A DNA stretch of 64,000 nucleotides from contig OY804583.1 in assembly GCA_963680875.1 (NCBI GenBank), forward strand, positions 37,445,982 to 37,509,981. Reading direction: 5' to 3'. A model generated the notes under the pieces. It made no database searches and had not been told where the DNA came from. It saw only the letters and a program-made list of their open reading frames with translations. Each line of letters opens with the position of its first letter. Position 1 is the first letter of the stretch. The stretch comes from Bathymodiolus brooksi (taxonomy: Eukaryota; Mollusca; Bivalvia; Mytilida; Modiolidae). Of this stretch, positions 33,101 through 47,000 are shown piece after piece. A program made the position numbers and the translations under genes.

Positions 33101-35098
33101 TTAGTGAAACACTGCGTTCATAGAAGTGCTTCCCACATGTGACTTCATTAAAAAGTGTCTGGGTTTAACTAGTTTTATTGACCTAAAGCTCCACTCTTAG
33201 TGAAACACTGCATTCATAGAAGTGCTTCCCACATGTGACTTCAATAAAAAGTGGCTGGGTTTAACTAGTTTTTTATTGACCTAAAGCTCCCCTCTTAGTG
33301 AAACACTGCGTTCATAGAAGTGCTTCCCACATGTGACTTCATTAAAAAGTGGCTGGGTTTAACTAGTTTTATTGACCTAAAGCTCCTCTCTTAGTGAAAC
33401 ACTGCATTCATAGAAGTGCTTCCCACATGTGACTTCAATAACAAGTGGCTGGGATTAACTAGTTTTATTAGCCTAAAGCTCCCCTCTTAGTGAAACACTG
33501 CATTCATAGAAGTGCTTCCCACATGTGACTTCAATGAAAAGTGGCTGGGTTTAACTAGTTTTATTGACCTAAAGCTCCCCTCTTAGTGAAACACTGCGTT
33601 CATAGAAGTGCTTCCCACATGTGACTTCATTAAAAAGTGGCTGGGTTTAACTAGTTTTATTGACCTAAAGCTCCCCTCTAGGTGAAACACTGCATTCATA
33701 GAAGTGCTTCCCACATGTGACTTCAATAACAAGTGGCTGGGTTTAACTAGTTTTATTGACCTAAAGCTCCCCTCTTAGTGAAACACTGCGTTCATAGAAG
33801 TGCTTCCCACATGTGACTTCAATAAAAAGTGGCTGGGTTTAACTAGTTTTATTGACCTAAAGCTCCCCTCTTAGTGAAACACTGCGTTCATAGAAGTGCT
33901 TCCCACATGTGACTTCAATAAAAGGTGGCTGGGTTTAACTAGTTTTATTGACCTAAAAGCTCCCCTCTAGGTGAAACACTGCATTCATAGAAGTGCTTCC
34001 CACATGTGACTTCAATAAAAAGTGGCTGGGTTTAACTAGTTTTATTGACCTAAAGCACCCCTCTTAGTGAAACACTGCGTTCATAGAAGTGCTTCCCACA
34101 TGTGACTTCAATAAAAAGTGGCAGGGTTTAACTAGTTTTATTGACCTAAAGCTCCCTCTTAGTGAAACACTGCATTCATAGAAGTGCTTCCCACATGTGA
34201 CTTCAATAAAAAGTGGCTGGGTTTAACTAGTTTTATTAGCCTAAAGCTCCCCTCTTAGTGAAACACTGCGTTCATAGAAGTGCTTCCCACATGCGACTTC
34301 AATAAAAAGTGGCTGGGTTTAGCTAGTTTTATTGACCTAAAGCTCCCCTCTTAGTGAAACACTGCGTTCATAGAAGTGTTTCTTACATGTGACTTCAATA
34401 AAAAGTGGCTGGGTTTAACTAGTTTTATTGACCTAAAGCTGCCCTCTTAGTGAAACACTGTGTTCATAGAAGTGATTCCCTAATGTGACTTCAATAAAAA
34501 GTGGCTGGGTTTAACTTGTTTTATTGACCTAAAGCTCCTCTCTTAGTGAAACACTGCATTCATAGAAGTGCTTCCCACATGTGACTTCAATAACAAGTGG
34601 CTGGGATTAACTAGTTTTATTAGCCTAAAGCTCCCCTCTTAGTGAAACACTGCATTCATAGAAGTGCTTCCCACATGTGACTTCAATAAAAAGTGGCTGG
34701 GTTTAACTAGTTTTATTGACCTAAAGCTCCCCTCTTAGTGAAACACTGCGTTCATAGAAGTGCTTCCCACATGTGACTTCAATAAAAAGTGGCTGGGTTT
34801 AACTAGTTTTATTGACCTAAAGCTCCCCTCTTAGTGAAACACTGCGTTCATAGAAGTGCTTCCCACATGTGACTTCATTAAAAAGTGGCTGGGTTTAACT
34901 AGTTTTATTGACCTAAAGCTCCCCTCTAGGTGAAACACTGCATTCATAGAAGTGCTTCCCACATGTGACTTCAATAAAAAGTGGCTGGATTTAACTAGTT
35001 TTATTGACCTAAAGCTCCCCTCTTATTGAAACACTGCATTCATAGAAGTGCTTCCCACATGTGACTTCAATAAAAGGTGGCTGGGTTTAACTAGTTTT
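30102..35098 (+). repeat. Tandem duplication of a 2,498-bp (26-monomer) block, junction near 32,600
   Basis: Markers at a constant offset: AGTAAAAC 30221 and 32719, GGCAGGG 31625 and 34123, GGATTTAAC 32491 and 34989, GTTTAACTTG near 32018 and 34516. The copies diverge at about 32,600 and 35,098, as expected for a direct tandem duplication. Confidence 0.85.
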
Positions 35099-38000
35099 AT
35101 TGACCTAAAAGCTCCCCTCTAGGTGAAACACTGCATTCATAGAAGTGCTTCCCACATGTGACTTCAATAAAAAGTGGCTGGGTTTAACTAGTTTTATTGA
35201 CCTAAAGCTCCCCTCTTAGTGAAACACTGCATTCATAGAAGTGCTTCCCACATGTGACTTCAATAACAAGTGGCTGGGTTTAACTAGTTTTATTGACCTA
35301 AAGCTCCCCTCTTAGTGAAACACTGCGTTCATAGAAGTGCTTCCCACATGTGACTTCATTAAAAAGTGTCTGGGTTTAACTAGTTTTATTGACCTAAAGC
35401 TCCACTCTTAGTGAAACACTGCATTCATAGAAGTGCTTCCCACATGTGACTTCAATAAAAAGTGGCTGGGTTTAACTAGTTTTATTGACCTAAAGCTCCC
35501 ATCTTAGTGAAACACTGCGTTCATAGAAGTGCTTCCCACATGTGACTTCATTAAAAAGTGGCTGGGTTTAACTAGTTTTATTGACCTAAAGCTCCCCTCT
35601 AGGTGAAACACTGCATTCATAGAAGTGCTTCCCACATGTGACTTCAATAAAAAGTGGCTGGGTTTAACTAGTTTTATTGACCTAAAGCTCCCCTCTTATT
35701 GAAACACTGCATTCATAGAAGTGCTTCCCACATGTGACTTCAATAAAAGGTGGCTGGGTTTAACTAGTTTTATTGACCTAAAAGCTCCCCTCTAGGTGAA
35801 ACACTGCATTCATAGAAGTGCTTCCCACATGTGACTTCAATAAAAAGTGGCTGGGTTTAACTAGTTTTATTGACCTAAAGCTCCCCTCTTAGTGAAACAC
35901 TGCGTTCATAGAAGGTGCTTCCCACATGTGACTTCATTAAAAAGTGTCTGGGTTTAACTAGTTTTATTGACCTAAAGCTCCCCTCTAGGTGAAACACTGC
36001 ATTCATAGAAGTGCTTCCCACATGTGACTTCAATAAAAAGTGGCTGGGTTTAACTAGTTTTATTGACCTAAAGCTCCCCTCTTATTGAAACACTGCATTC
36101 ATAGAAGTGCTTCCCACATGTGACTTCAATAAAAGGTGGCTGGGTTTAACTAGTTTTATTGACCTAAAAGCTCCCCTCTAGGTGAAACACTGCATTCATA
36201 GAAGTGCTTCCCACATGTGACTTCAATAAAAAGTGGCTGGGTTTAACTATTTTTATTGACCTAAAGCTCCCCTCTTAGTGAAACACTGCGTTCATAGAAG
36301 GTGCTTCCCACATGTGACTTCAATAAAAAGTGGCTGGGTTTAACTAGTTTTATTGACCTAAAGCTCCCCTCTTAGTGAAACACTGCGTTCATAGAAGTGC
36401 TTCCCACATGTGACTTCATTAAAAAGTGGCTGGGTTTAACTAGTTTTATTGACCTAAAGCTCCCCTCTAGGTGAAACACTGCATTCATAGAAGTGCTTCC
36501 CACATGTGACTTCAATAAAAAGTGGCTGGGTTTAACTAGTTTTATTGACCTAAAGCTCCCCTCTTATTGAAACACTGCATTCATAGAAGTGCTTCCCACA
36601 TGTGACTTCAATAAAAGGTGGCTGGGTTTAACTAGTTTTATTGACCTAAAAGCTCCCCTCTAGGTGAAACACTGCATTCATAGAAGTGCTTCCCACATGT
36701 GACTTCAATAAAAAGTGGCTGGGTTTAACTAGTTTTATTGACCTAAAGCTCCCCTCTTAGTGAAACACTGCGTTCATAGAAGGTGCTTCCCACATGTGAC
36801 TTCATTAAAAAGTGGCTGGGTTTAACTAGTTTTATTGACCTAAAGCTCCCCTCTAAGTGAAACACTGCGTTCATAGAAGTACTTCCCACATGTGACTTCA
36901 ATAAAAAGTGGCTGGGTTTAACTAGTTTTATTGACCTAAAGCACCCCTCTTATTGAAACACTGCATTCATAGAAGTGCTTCCCACAATTGACTTCAATAA
37001 AAGGTGGCTGGGTTTAACTAGTTTTATTGACCTAAAAGCTCCCCTCTAGGTGAAACACTGCATTCATAGAAGTGCTTCCCACATGTGACTTCAATAAAAA
37101 GTGTCTGGGTTTAACTAGTTTTATTGACCTAAAGCACCCCTCTTAGTGAAACACTGCGTTCATAGAAGTGCTTCCCACATGTGACTTCAATAAAAAGTGG
37201 CTGGGTTTAACTAGTTTTATTGACCTAAAGCTCCCTCTTAGTGAAACACTGCATTCATAGAAGTGCTTCCCACATGTGACTTCAATAAAAAGTGGCTGGG
37301 TTTAACTAGTTTTATTAGCCTAAAGCTCCCCTCTTAGTGAAACACTGCGTTCATAGAAGTGCTTCCCACATGTGACTTCAATAAAATGTGGCTGGGTTTA
37401 ACTAGTTTTATTGACCTAAAGCTCCCCTCTTAGTGAAACACTGCGTTCATAGAAGTGCTTCCCACATGTGACTTCAATAAAAAGTGGCTGGGTTTAACTA
37501 GTTTTATTGACCTAAAGCTGCCCTCTTAGTGAAACACTGTGTTCATAGAAGTGATTCCCACATGTGACTTCAATAAAAGATGGCTGGGTTTAACTAGTTT
37601 TATTGACCTAAAGCTCCTCTCTTAGTGAAACACTGCATTCATAGAAGTGCTTCCCACATGTGACTTCAATAACAAGTGGCTGGGTTTAACTAGTTTTATT
37701 AGCCTAAAGCTCCCCTCTTAGTAAAACACTGCGTTCATAGAAGTGCTTCCCACATGTGACTTCAATAAAAAGTGGCTGGGTTTAACTAGTTTTATTGACC
37801 TAAAGCTCCCCTCTTAGTGAAACACTGTATTCATAGAAGTGCTTCCCACATGTGACTTCAATAAAAAGTGGCTGGGTTTAACTAGTTTTATTGACCTAAA
37901 GCTCCCCTCTAGGTGAAACACTGCATTCATAGAAGTGCTTCCCACATGTGACTTCAATAAAAAGTGGCTGGGTTTAACTAGTTTTATTGACCTAAAGCTC

Positions 38001-41000
38001 CCCTCTTAGTGAAACACTGCATTCATAGAAGTGCTTCCCACATGTGACTTCAATAACAAGTGGCTGGGTTTAACTAGTTTTATTGACCTAAAGCTCCCCT
38101 CTTAGTGAAACACTGCGTTCATAGAAGTGCTTCCCACATGTGACTTCATTAAAAAGTGGCTGGGTTTAACTAGTTTTATTGACCTAAAGCTCCTCTCTTA
38201 GTGAAACACTGCATTCATAGAAGTGCTTCCCACATGTGACTTCAATAACAAGTGGCTGGGATTAACTAGTTTTATTAGCCTAAAGCTCCCCTCTTAGTGA
38301 AACACTGCATTCATAGAAGTGCTTCCCACATGTGACTTCAATAAAAAGTGGCTGGGTTTAACTAGTTTTATTGACCTAAAGCTCCCCTCTTAGTGAAACA
38401 CTGCGTTCATAGAAGTGCTTCCCACATGTGACTTCATTAAAAAGTGGCTGGGTTTAACTAGTTTTATTGACCTAAAGCTCCCCTCTAGGTGAAACACTGC
38501 ATTCATAGAAGTGCTTCCCACATGTGACTTCAATAAAAAGTGGCTGGGTTTAACTAGTTTTATTGACCTAAAGCTCCCCTCTTATTGAAACACTGCATTC
38601 ATAGAAGTGCTTCCCACATGTGACTTCAATAAAAGGTGGCTGGGTTTAACTAGTTTTATTGACCTAAAAGCTCCCCTCTAGGTGAAACACTGCATTCATA
38701 GAAGTGCTTCCCACATGTGACTTCAATAAAAAGTGGCTGGGTTTAACTAGTTTTATTGACCTAAAGCACCCCTCTTAGTGAAACACTGCGTTCATAGAAG
38801 TGCTTCCCACATGTGACTTCAATAAAAAGTGGCAGGGTTTAACTAGTTTTATTGACCTAAAGCTCCCTCTTAGTGAAACACTGCATTCATAGAAGTGCTT
38901 CCCACATGTGACTTCAATAAAAAGTGGCTGGGTTTAACTAGTTTTATTAGCCTAAAGCTCCCCTCTTAGTGAAACACTGCGTTCATAGAAGTGCTTCCCA
39001 CATGCGACTTCAATAAAAAGTGGCTGGGTTTAACTAGTTTTATTGTCCTAAAGCTCCCCTCTTAGTGAAACACTGCGTTCATAGAAGTGTTTCTTACATG
39101 TGACTTCAATAAAAAGTGGTTGGGTTTAACTAGTTTTATTGACCTAAAGCTGCCCTCTTAGTGAAACACTGTGTTCATAGAAGTGATTCCCTAATGTGAC
39201 TTCAATAAAAAGTGGCTGGGTTTAACTAGTTTTATTGACCTAAAGCTCCTCTCTTAGTGAAACACTGCATTCATAGAAGTGCTTCCCACATGTGACTTCA
39301 ATAACAAGTGGCTGGGATTAACTAGTTTTATTAGCCTAAAGCTCCCCTCTTAGTGAAACACTGCATTCATAGAAGTGCTTCCCACATGTGACTTCAATAA
39401 AAAGTGGCTGGGTTTAACTAGTTTTATTGACCTAAAGCTCCCCTCTTAGTGAAACACTGCGTTCATAGAAGTGCTTCCCACATGTGACTTCAATAAAAAG
39501 TGGCTGGGTTTAACTAGTTTTATTGACCTAAAGCTCCCCTCTTAGTGAAACACTGCGTTCATAGAAGTGCTTCCCACATGTGACTTCATTAAAAAGTGGC
39601 TGGGTTTAACTAGTTTTATTGACCTAAAGCTCCCCTCTAGGTGAAACACTGCATTCATAGAAGTGCTTCCCACATGTGACTTCAATAAAAAGTGGCTGGG
39701 TTTAACTAGTTTTATTGACCTAAAGCTCCCCTCTTATTGAAACACTGCATTCATAGAAGTGCTTCCCACATGTGACTTCAATAAAAGGTGGCTGGGTTTA
39801 ACTAGTTTTATTGACCTAAAAGCTCCCCTCTAGGTGAAACACTGCATTCATAGAAGTGCTTCCCACATGTGACTTCAATAAAAAGTGGCTGGTTTTAACT
39901 AGTTTTATTGACCTAAAGCACCCCTCTTAGTGAAACACTGCGTTCATAGAAGTGCTTCCCACATGTGACTTCAATAAAAAGTGGCTGGGTTTAACTAGTT
40001 TTATTGACCTAAAGCTCCCCTCTTAGTGAAACACTGCGTTCATAGAAGTGCTTCCCACATGTGACTTCATTAAAAAGTGTCTGGGTTTAACTAGTTTTAT
40101 TGACCTAAAGCTCCACTCTTAGTGAAACACTGCATTCATAGAAGTGCTTCCCACATGTGACTTCAATAAAAAGTGGCTGGGTTTAACTAGTTTTATTGAC
40201 CTAAAGCTCCCCTCTTAGTGAAACACTGCGTTCATAGAAGGTGCTTCCCACATGTGACTTCATTAAAAAGTGGCTGGGTTTAACTAGTTTTATTGACCTA
40301 AAGCTCCCCTCTAAGTGAAACACTGCGTTCATAGAAGTACTTCCCACATGTAACTTCAATAAAAAGTGGCTGGGTTTAACTAGTTTTATTGACCTAAAGC
40401 TCCCCTCTTATTGAAACACTGCATTCATAGAAGTGCTTCCCACACTTGACTTCAATAAAAGGTGGCTGGGTTTAACTAGTTTTATTGACCTAAAAGCTCC
40501 CCTCTAGGTGAAACACTGCATTCATAGAAGTGCTTCCCACATGTGACTTCAATAAAAAGTGTCTGGGTTTAACTAGTTTTATTGACCTAAAGCACCCCTC
40601 TTAGTGAAACACTGCGGTCATAGAAGTGCTTCCCACATGTGACTTCAATAAAAAGTGGCTGGGTTTAACTAGTTTTATTGACCTAAAGCTCCCTCTTAGT
40701 GAAACATTGCATTCATAGAAGTGCTTCCCACATGTGACTTCAATAAAAAGTGGCTGGGTTTAACTAGTTTTATTAGCCTAAAGCTCCCCTCTTAGTGAAA
40801 CACTGCGTTCATAGAAGTGCTTCCCACATGTGACTTCAATAAAATGTGGCTGGGTTTAACTAGTTTTATTGACCTAAAGCTCCCCTCTTAGTGAAACACT
40901 GCGTTCATAGAAGTGCTTCCCACATGTGACTTCAATAAAAAGTGGCTGGGTTTAACTAGTTTTATTGACCTAAAGCTGCCCTCTTAGTGAAACACTGTGT

Positions 41001-44000
41001 TCATAGAAGTGATTCCCACATGTGACTTCAATAAAAAGTGGCTGGGTTTAACTAGTTTTATTGACCTAAAGCTCCTCTCTTAGTGAAACACTGCATTCAT
41101 AGAAGTGCTTCCCACATGTGACTTCAATAACAAGTGGCTGGGTTTAACTAGTTTTATTAGCCTAAAGCTCCCCTCTTAGTAAAACACTGCGTTCATAGAA
41201 GTGCTTCCCACATGTGACTTCAATAAAAAGTGGCTGGGTTTAACTAGTTTTATTGACCTAAAGCTCCCCTCTTAGTGAAACACTGTATTCATAGAAGTGC
41301 TTCCCACATGGGACTTCAATAAAAAGTGGCTGGGTTTAACTAGTTTTATTGACCTAAAGCTCCCCTCTAGGTGAAACACTGCATTCATAGAAGTGCTTCC
41401 CACATGTGACTTCAATAAAAAGTGGCTGGGTTTAACTAATTTTATTGACCTAAAGCTCCCCTCTTAGTGAAACACTGCATTCATAGAAGTGCTTCCCACA
41501 TGTGACTTCAATAACAAGTGGCTGGGTTTAACTAGTTTTATTGACCTAAAGCTCCCCTCTTAGTGAAACACTGCGTTCATAGAAGTGCTTCCCACATGTG
41601 ACTTCAATAAAAAGTGGCTGGGTTTAACTAGTTTTATTGACCTAAAGCTCCCCTCTTAGTGAAACACTGCGTTCATAGAAGTGCTTCCCACATGTGACTT
41701 CAATAAAAAGTGGCTGGGTTTAACTAGTTTTATTGACCTAAAGCTCCCCTCTTAGTGAAACACTGCGTTCATAGAAGTGCTTCCCACGTGTGACTTCAAT
41801 AAAAAGTGGCTGGGTTTAACTAGTTTTATTGACCTAAAGCTGCCCTCTAGGTGAAACACTGTGTTCATAGAAGTGCTTCCCACATGTGACTTCAATAAAA
41901 AGTGGCTGGGTTTAACTAGTTTTATTGACCTAAAGCTCCCCTCTTATTGAAACACTGCATTCATAGAAGTGCTTCCCACATGTGACTTCAATAAAAAGTG
42001 GCTGGGTTTAACTAGTTTTATTGACCTAAAGCACCCCTCTTAGTGAAACACTGCGTTCATAGAAGTGCTTCCCATATCTGACTTCAATAACAAGTGGCTG
42101 GGTTTAACTAGTTTTATTAGCCTAACGCTCCCCTCTTAGTGAAACACTGCATTCATAGAAGTGCTTCCCACATGTGACTTCAATAAAAAGTGGCTGGGTT
42201 TAACTAGTTTTATTGACCTAACGCTCCCCTCTTAGTGAAACACTGCGTTCATAGAAGTGCTTCCCACATGTGACTTCAATAAAAAGTGGCTGGGTTTAAC
42301 TAGTTTTATTGACCTAAAGCTCCCCTCTTAGTGAAACACTGCGTTCATAGAAGTGCTTCCCACATGTGACTTCATTAAAAAGTGGCTGGGTTTAACTAGT
42401 TTTATTGACCTAAAGCTCCCCTCTTATTGAAAAACTGCATTCATAGAAGTGCTTCCCACATGCGACTTCAATAAAAGGTGGCTGGGTTTAACTAGTTTTA
42501 TTGACCTAAAAGCTCCCCTCTTAGTGAAACACTGCATTCATAGAAGAGCTTCCCACATGTGACTTCAATAAAAAGTGGCTGGGTTTAACTAGTTTTATTG
42601 ACCTAAAGCTCCACTCTTAGTGAAACACTGCATTCATAGAAGTGCTTCCCACATCTGATTTCAATAAAAAGTGGCTGGGTTTAGCTAGTTTTATTGACCT
42701 AAAGCTCCCTCTTAGTGAAACACTGCATTCATAGAGGGGCTTCCCACATGTGACTTCAATAATAAGTGGCTGGGTTTAACTAGTTTTATTAGCCTAAAGC
42801 TCCCCTCTTAGTGAAACACTGCATTCATAGAAGTGCTTCCCACATGTGACTTCAATAAAAAGTGGCTGGGTTTAACTAGTTTTATTGACCTAAAGCTCCC
42901 CTCTTAGTGAAACTCTGCGTTCATAGAAGTGCTTCCCACATGTGACTTCAATAAAAAGTGGCTGGGTTTAACTAGTTTTATTGACCTAAAGCTGCCCTCT
43001 TAGTGAAACACTGCGTTCATAGAAGTGCTTCCCACATGTGACTTCAATAAAAAGTGGCTGGGTTTAACTAGTTTTATTGACCTAAAGCTGCCTTCTAGGT
43101 GAAACACTGTGTTCATAGAAGTGCTTCCCACATGTGACTTCAATAAAAAGTGGCTAGGTTTAACTAGTTTTATTGACCTAAAGCTCCCCTCTTATTGAAA
43201 CACTGCGTTCATAGAAGTGCTTCCCACATGTGACTTCAATAAAAAGTGGCTGGGTTTAACTAGTTTTATTGACCTAAAAGCTCCCCTCTAGGTGAAACAC
43301 TGCATTCATAGAAGTGCTTCCCACATGTGACTTCAATAAAAAGTGGCTGGGTTTAACTAGTTTTATTGACCTAAAGCACCCCTCTTAGTGAAACACTGCG
43401 TTCATAGAAGTGCTTCCCATATGTGACTTCAATAACAAGTGGCTGGGTTTAACTAGTTTTATTAGCCTAAAGCTCCCCTCTTAGTGAAACACTGCGTTCA
43501 TAGAAGTGCTTCCCACATGTGACTTCAATAAAAAGTGGCTGGGTTTAACTAATTTTATTGACCTAACGCTCCCCTCTTAGTGAAACACTGCGTTCATAGA
43601 AGTGCTTCCCACATGTGACTTCAATAAAAAGTGGCTGGGTTTAACTAGTTTTATTGACCTAAAGCTCCCCTCTTATTGAAACACTGCATTCATAGAAGTG
43701 CTTCCCACATGCGACTTCAATAAAAGGTGGCTGGGTTTAACTAGTTTTATTGACCTAAAAGCTCCCCTCTTAGTGAAACACTGCATTCATAGAAGTGCTT
43801 CCCACATGTGACTTCAATAAAAAGTGGCTGGGTTTAACTAGTTTTATTGACCTAAAGCTCCACTCTTAGTGAAACACTGCATTCATAGAAGTGCTTCCCA
43901 CATCTGATTTCAATAAAAAGTGGCTGGGTTTAGCTAGTTTTATTGACCTAAAGCTCCCTCTTAGTGAAACACTGCATTCATAGAGGGGCTTCCCACATGT

Positions 44001-47000
44001 GACTTCAATAAAAAGTGGCTGGGTTTAGCTAGTTTTATTGACCTAAAGCTCCCCTCTTAGTGAAACACTGCGTTCATAGAAGTGTTTCTTACATGTGACT
44101 TCAATAAAAAGTGGCTGGGTTTAACTAGTTTTATTGACCTAAAGCTGCCCTCTTAGTGAAACACTGTGTTCATAGAAGTGATTCCCTAATGTGACTTCAA
44201 TAAAAAGTGGCTGGGTTTAACTTGTTTTATTGACCTAAAGCTCCTCTCTTAGTGAAACACTGCATTCATAGAAGTGCTTCCCACATGTGACTTCAATAAC
44301 AAGTGGCTGGGATTAACTAGTTTTATTAGCCTAAAGCTCCCCTCTTAGTGAAACACTGCATTCATAGAAGTGCTTCCCACATGTGACTTCAATAAAAAGT
44401 GGCTGGGTTTAACTAGTTTTATTGACCTAAAGCTCCCCTCTTAGTGAAACACTGCGTTCATAGAAGTGCTTCCCACATGTGACTTCAATAAAAAGTGGCT
44501 GGGTTTAACTAGTTTTATTGACCTAAAGCTCCCCTCTTAGTGAAACACTGCGTTCATAGAAGTGCTTCCCACATGTGACTTCATTAAAAAGTGGCTGGGT
44601 TTAACTAGTTTTATTGACCTAAAGCTCCCCTCTAGGTGAAACACTGCATTCATAGAAGTGCTTCCCACATGTGACTTCAATAAAAAGTGGCTGGATTTAA
44701 CTAGTTTTATTGACCTAAAGCTCCCCTCTTATTGAAACACTGCATTCATAGAAGTGCTTCCCACATGTGACTTCAATAAAAGGTGGCTGGGTTTAACTAG
44801 TTTTATTGACCTAAAAGCTCCCTTCTAGGTGAAACACTGCATTCATAGAAGTGCTTCCCACATGTGACTTCAATAAAAAGTGGCTGGGTTTAACTAGTTT
44901 TATTGACCTAAAGCTCCCCTCTTAGTGAAACACTGCATTCATAGAAGTGCTTCCCACATGTGACTTCAATAACAAGTGGCTGGGTTTAACTAGTTTTATT
45001 GACCTAAAGCTCCCCTCTTAGTGAAACACTGCGTTCATAGAAGTGCTTCCCACATGTGACTTCATTAAAAAGTGTCTGGGTTTAACTAGTTTTATTGACC
45101 TAAAGCTCCACTCTTAGTGAAACACTGCATTCATAGAAGTGCTTCCCACATGTGACTTCAATAAAAAGTGGCTGGGTTTAACTAGTTTTATTGACCTAAA
45201 GCTCCCATCTTAGTGAAACACTGCGTTCATAGAAGTGCTTCCCACATGTGACTTCATTAAAAAGTGGCTGGGTTTAACTAGTTTTATTGACCTAAAGCTC
45301 CCCTCTAGGTGAAACACTGCATTCATAGAAGTGCTTCCCACATGTGACTTCAATAAAAAGTGGCTGGGTTTAACTAGTTTTATTGACCTAAAGCTCCCCT
45401 CTTATTGAAACACTGCATTCATAGAAGTGCTTCCCACATGTGACTTCAATAAAAGGTGGCTGGGTTTAACTAGTTTTATTGACCTAAAAGCTCCCCTCTA
45501 GGTGAAACACTGCATTCATAGAAGTGCTTCCCACATGTGACTTCAATAAAAAGTGGCTGGGTTTAACTAGTTTTATTGACCTAAAGCTCCCCTCTTAGTG
45601 AAACACTGCGTTCATAGAAGGTGCTTCCCACATGTGACTTCATTAAAAAGTGGCTGGGTTTAACTAGTTTTATTGACCTAAAGCTCCCCTCTAAGTGAAA
45701 CACTGCGTTCATAGAAGTACTTCCCACATGTGACTTCAATAAAAAGTGGCTGGGTTTAACTAGTTTTATTGACCTAAAGCACCCCTCTTATTGAAACACT
45801 GCATTCATAGAAGTGCTTCCCACAATTGACTTCAATAAAAGGTGGCTGGGTTTAACTAGTTTTATTGACCTAAAAGCTCCCCTCTAGGTGAAACACTGCA
45901 TTCATAGAAGTGCTTCCCACATGTGACTTCAATAAAAAGTGTCTGGGTTTAACTAGTTTTATTGACCTAAAGCATCCCTCTTAGTGAAACACTGCGTTCA
46001 TAGAAGTGCTTCCCACATGTGACTTCAATAAAATGTGGCTGGGTTTAACTAGTTTTATTGACCTAAAGCTCCCCTCTTAGTGAAACACTGCGTTCATAGA
46101 AGTGCTTCCCACATGTGACTTCAATAAAAAGTGGCTGGGTTTAACTAGTTTTATTGACCTAAAGCTGCCCTCTTAGTGAAACACTGTGTTCATAGAAGTG
46201 ATTCCCACATGTGACTTCAATAAAAGATGGCTGGGTTTAACTAGTTTTATTGACCTAAAGCTCCTCTCTTAGTGAAACACTGCATTCATAGAAGTGCTTC
46301 CCACATGTGACTTCAATAACAAGTGGCTGGGTTTAACTAGTTTTATTAGCCTAAAGCTCCCCTCTTAGTAAAACACTGCGTTCATAGAAGTGCTTCCCAC
46401 ATGTGACTTCAATAAAAAGTGGCTGGGTTTAACTAGTTTTATTGACCTAAAGCTCCCCTCTTAGTGAAACACTGTATTCATAGAAGTGCTTCCCACATGT
46501 GACTTCAATAAAAAGTGGCTGGGTTTAACTAGTTTTATTGACCTAAAGCTCCCCTCTAGGTGAAACACTGCATTCATAGAAGTGCTTCCCACATGTGACT
46601 TCAATAAAAAGTGGCTGGGTTTAACTAGTTTTATTGACCTAAAGCTCCCCTCTTAGTGAAACACTGCATTCATAGAAGTGCTTCCCACATGTGACTTCAA
46701 TAACAAGTGGCTGGGTTTAACTAGTTTTATTGACCTAAAGCTCCCCTCTTAGTGAAACACTGCGTTCATAGAAGTGCTTCCCACATGTGACTTCATTAAA
46801 AAGTGGCTGGGTTTAACTAGTTTTATTGACCTAAAGCTCCTCTCTTAGTGAAACACTGCATTCATAGAAGTGCTTCCCACATGTGACTTCAATAACAAGT
46901 GGCTGGGATTAACTAGTTTTATTAGCCTAAAGCTCCCCTCTTAGTGAAACACTGCATTCATAGAAGTGCTTCCCACATGTGACTTCAATAAAAAGTGGCT

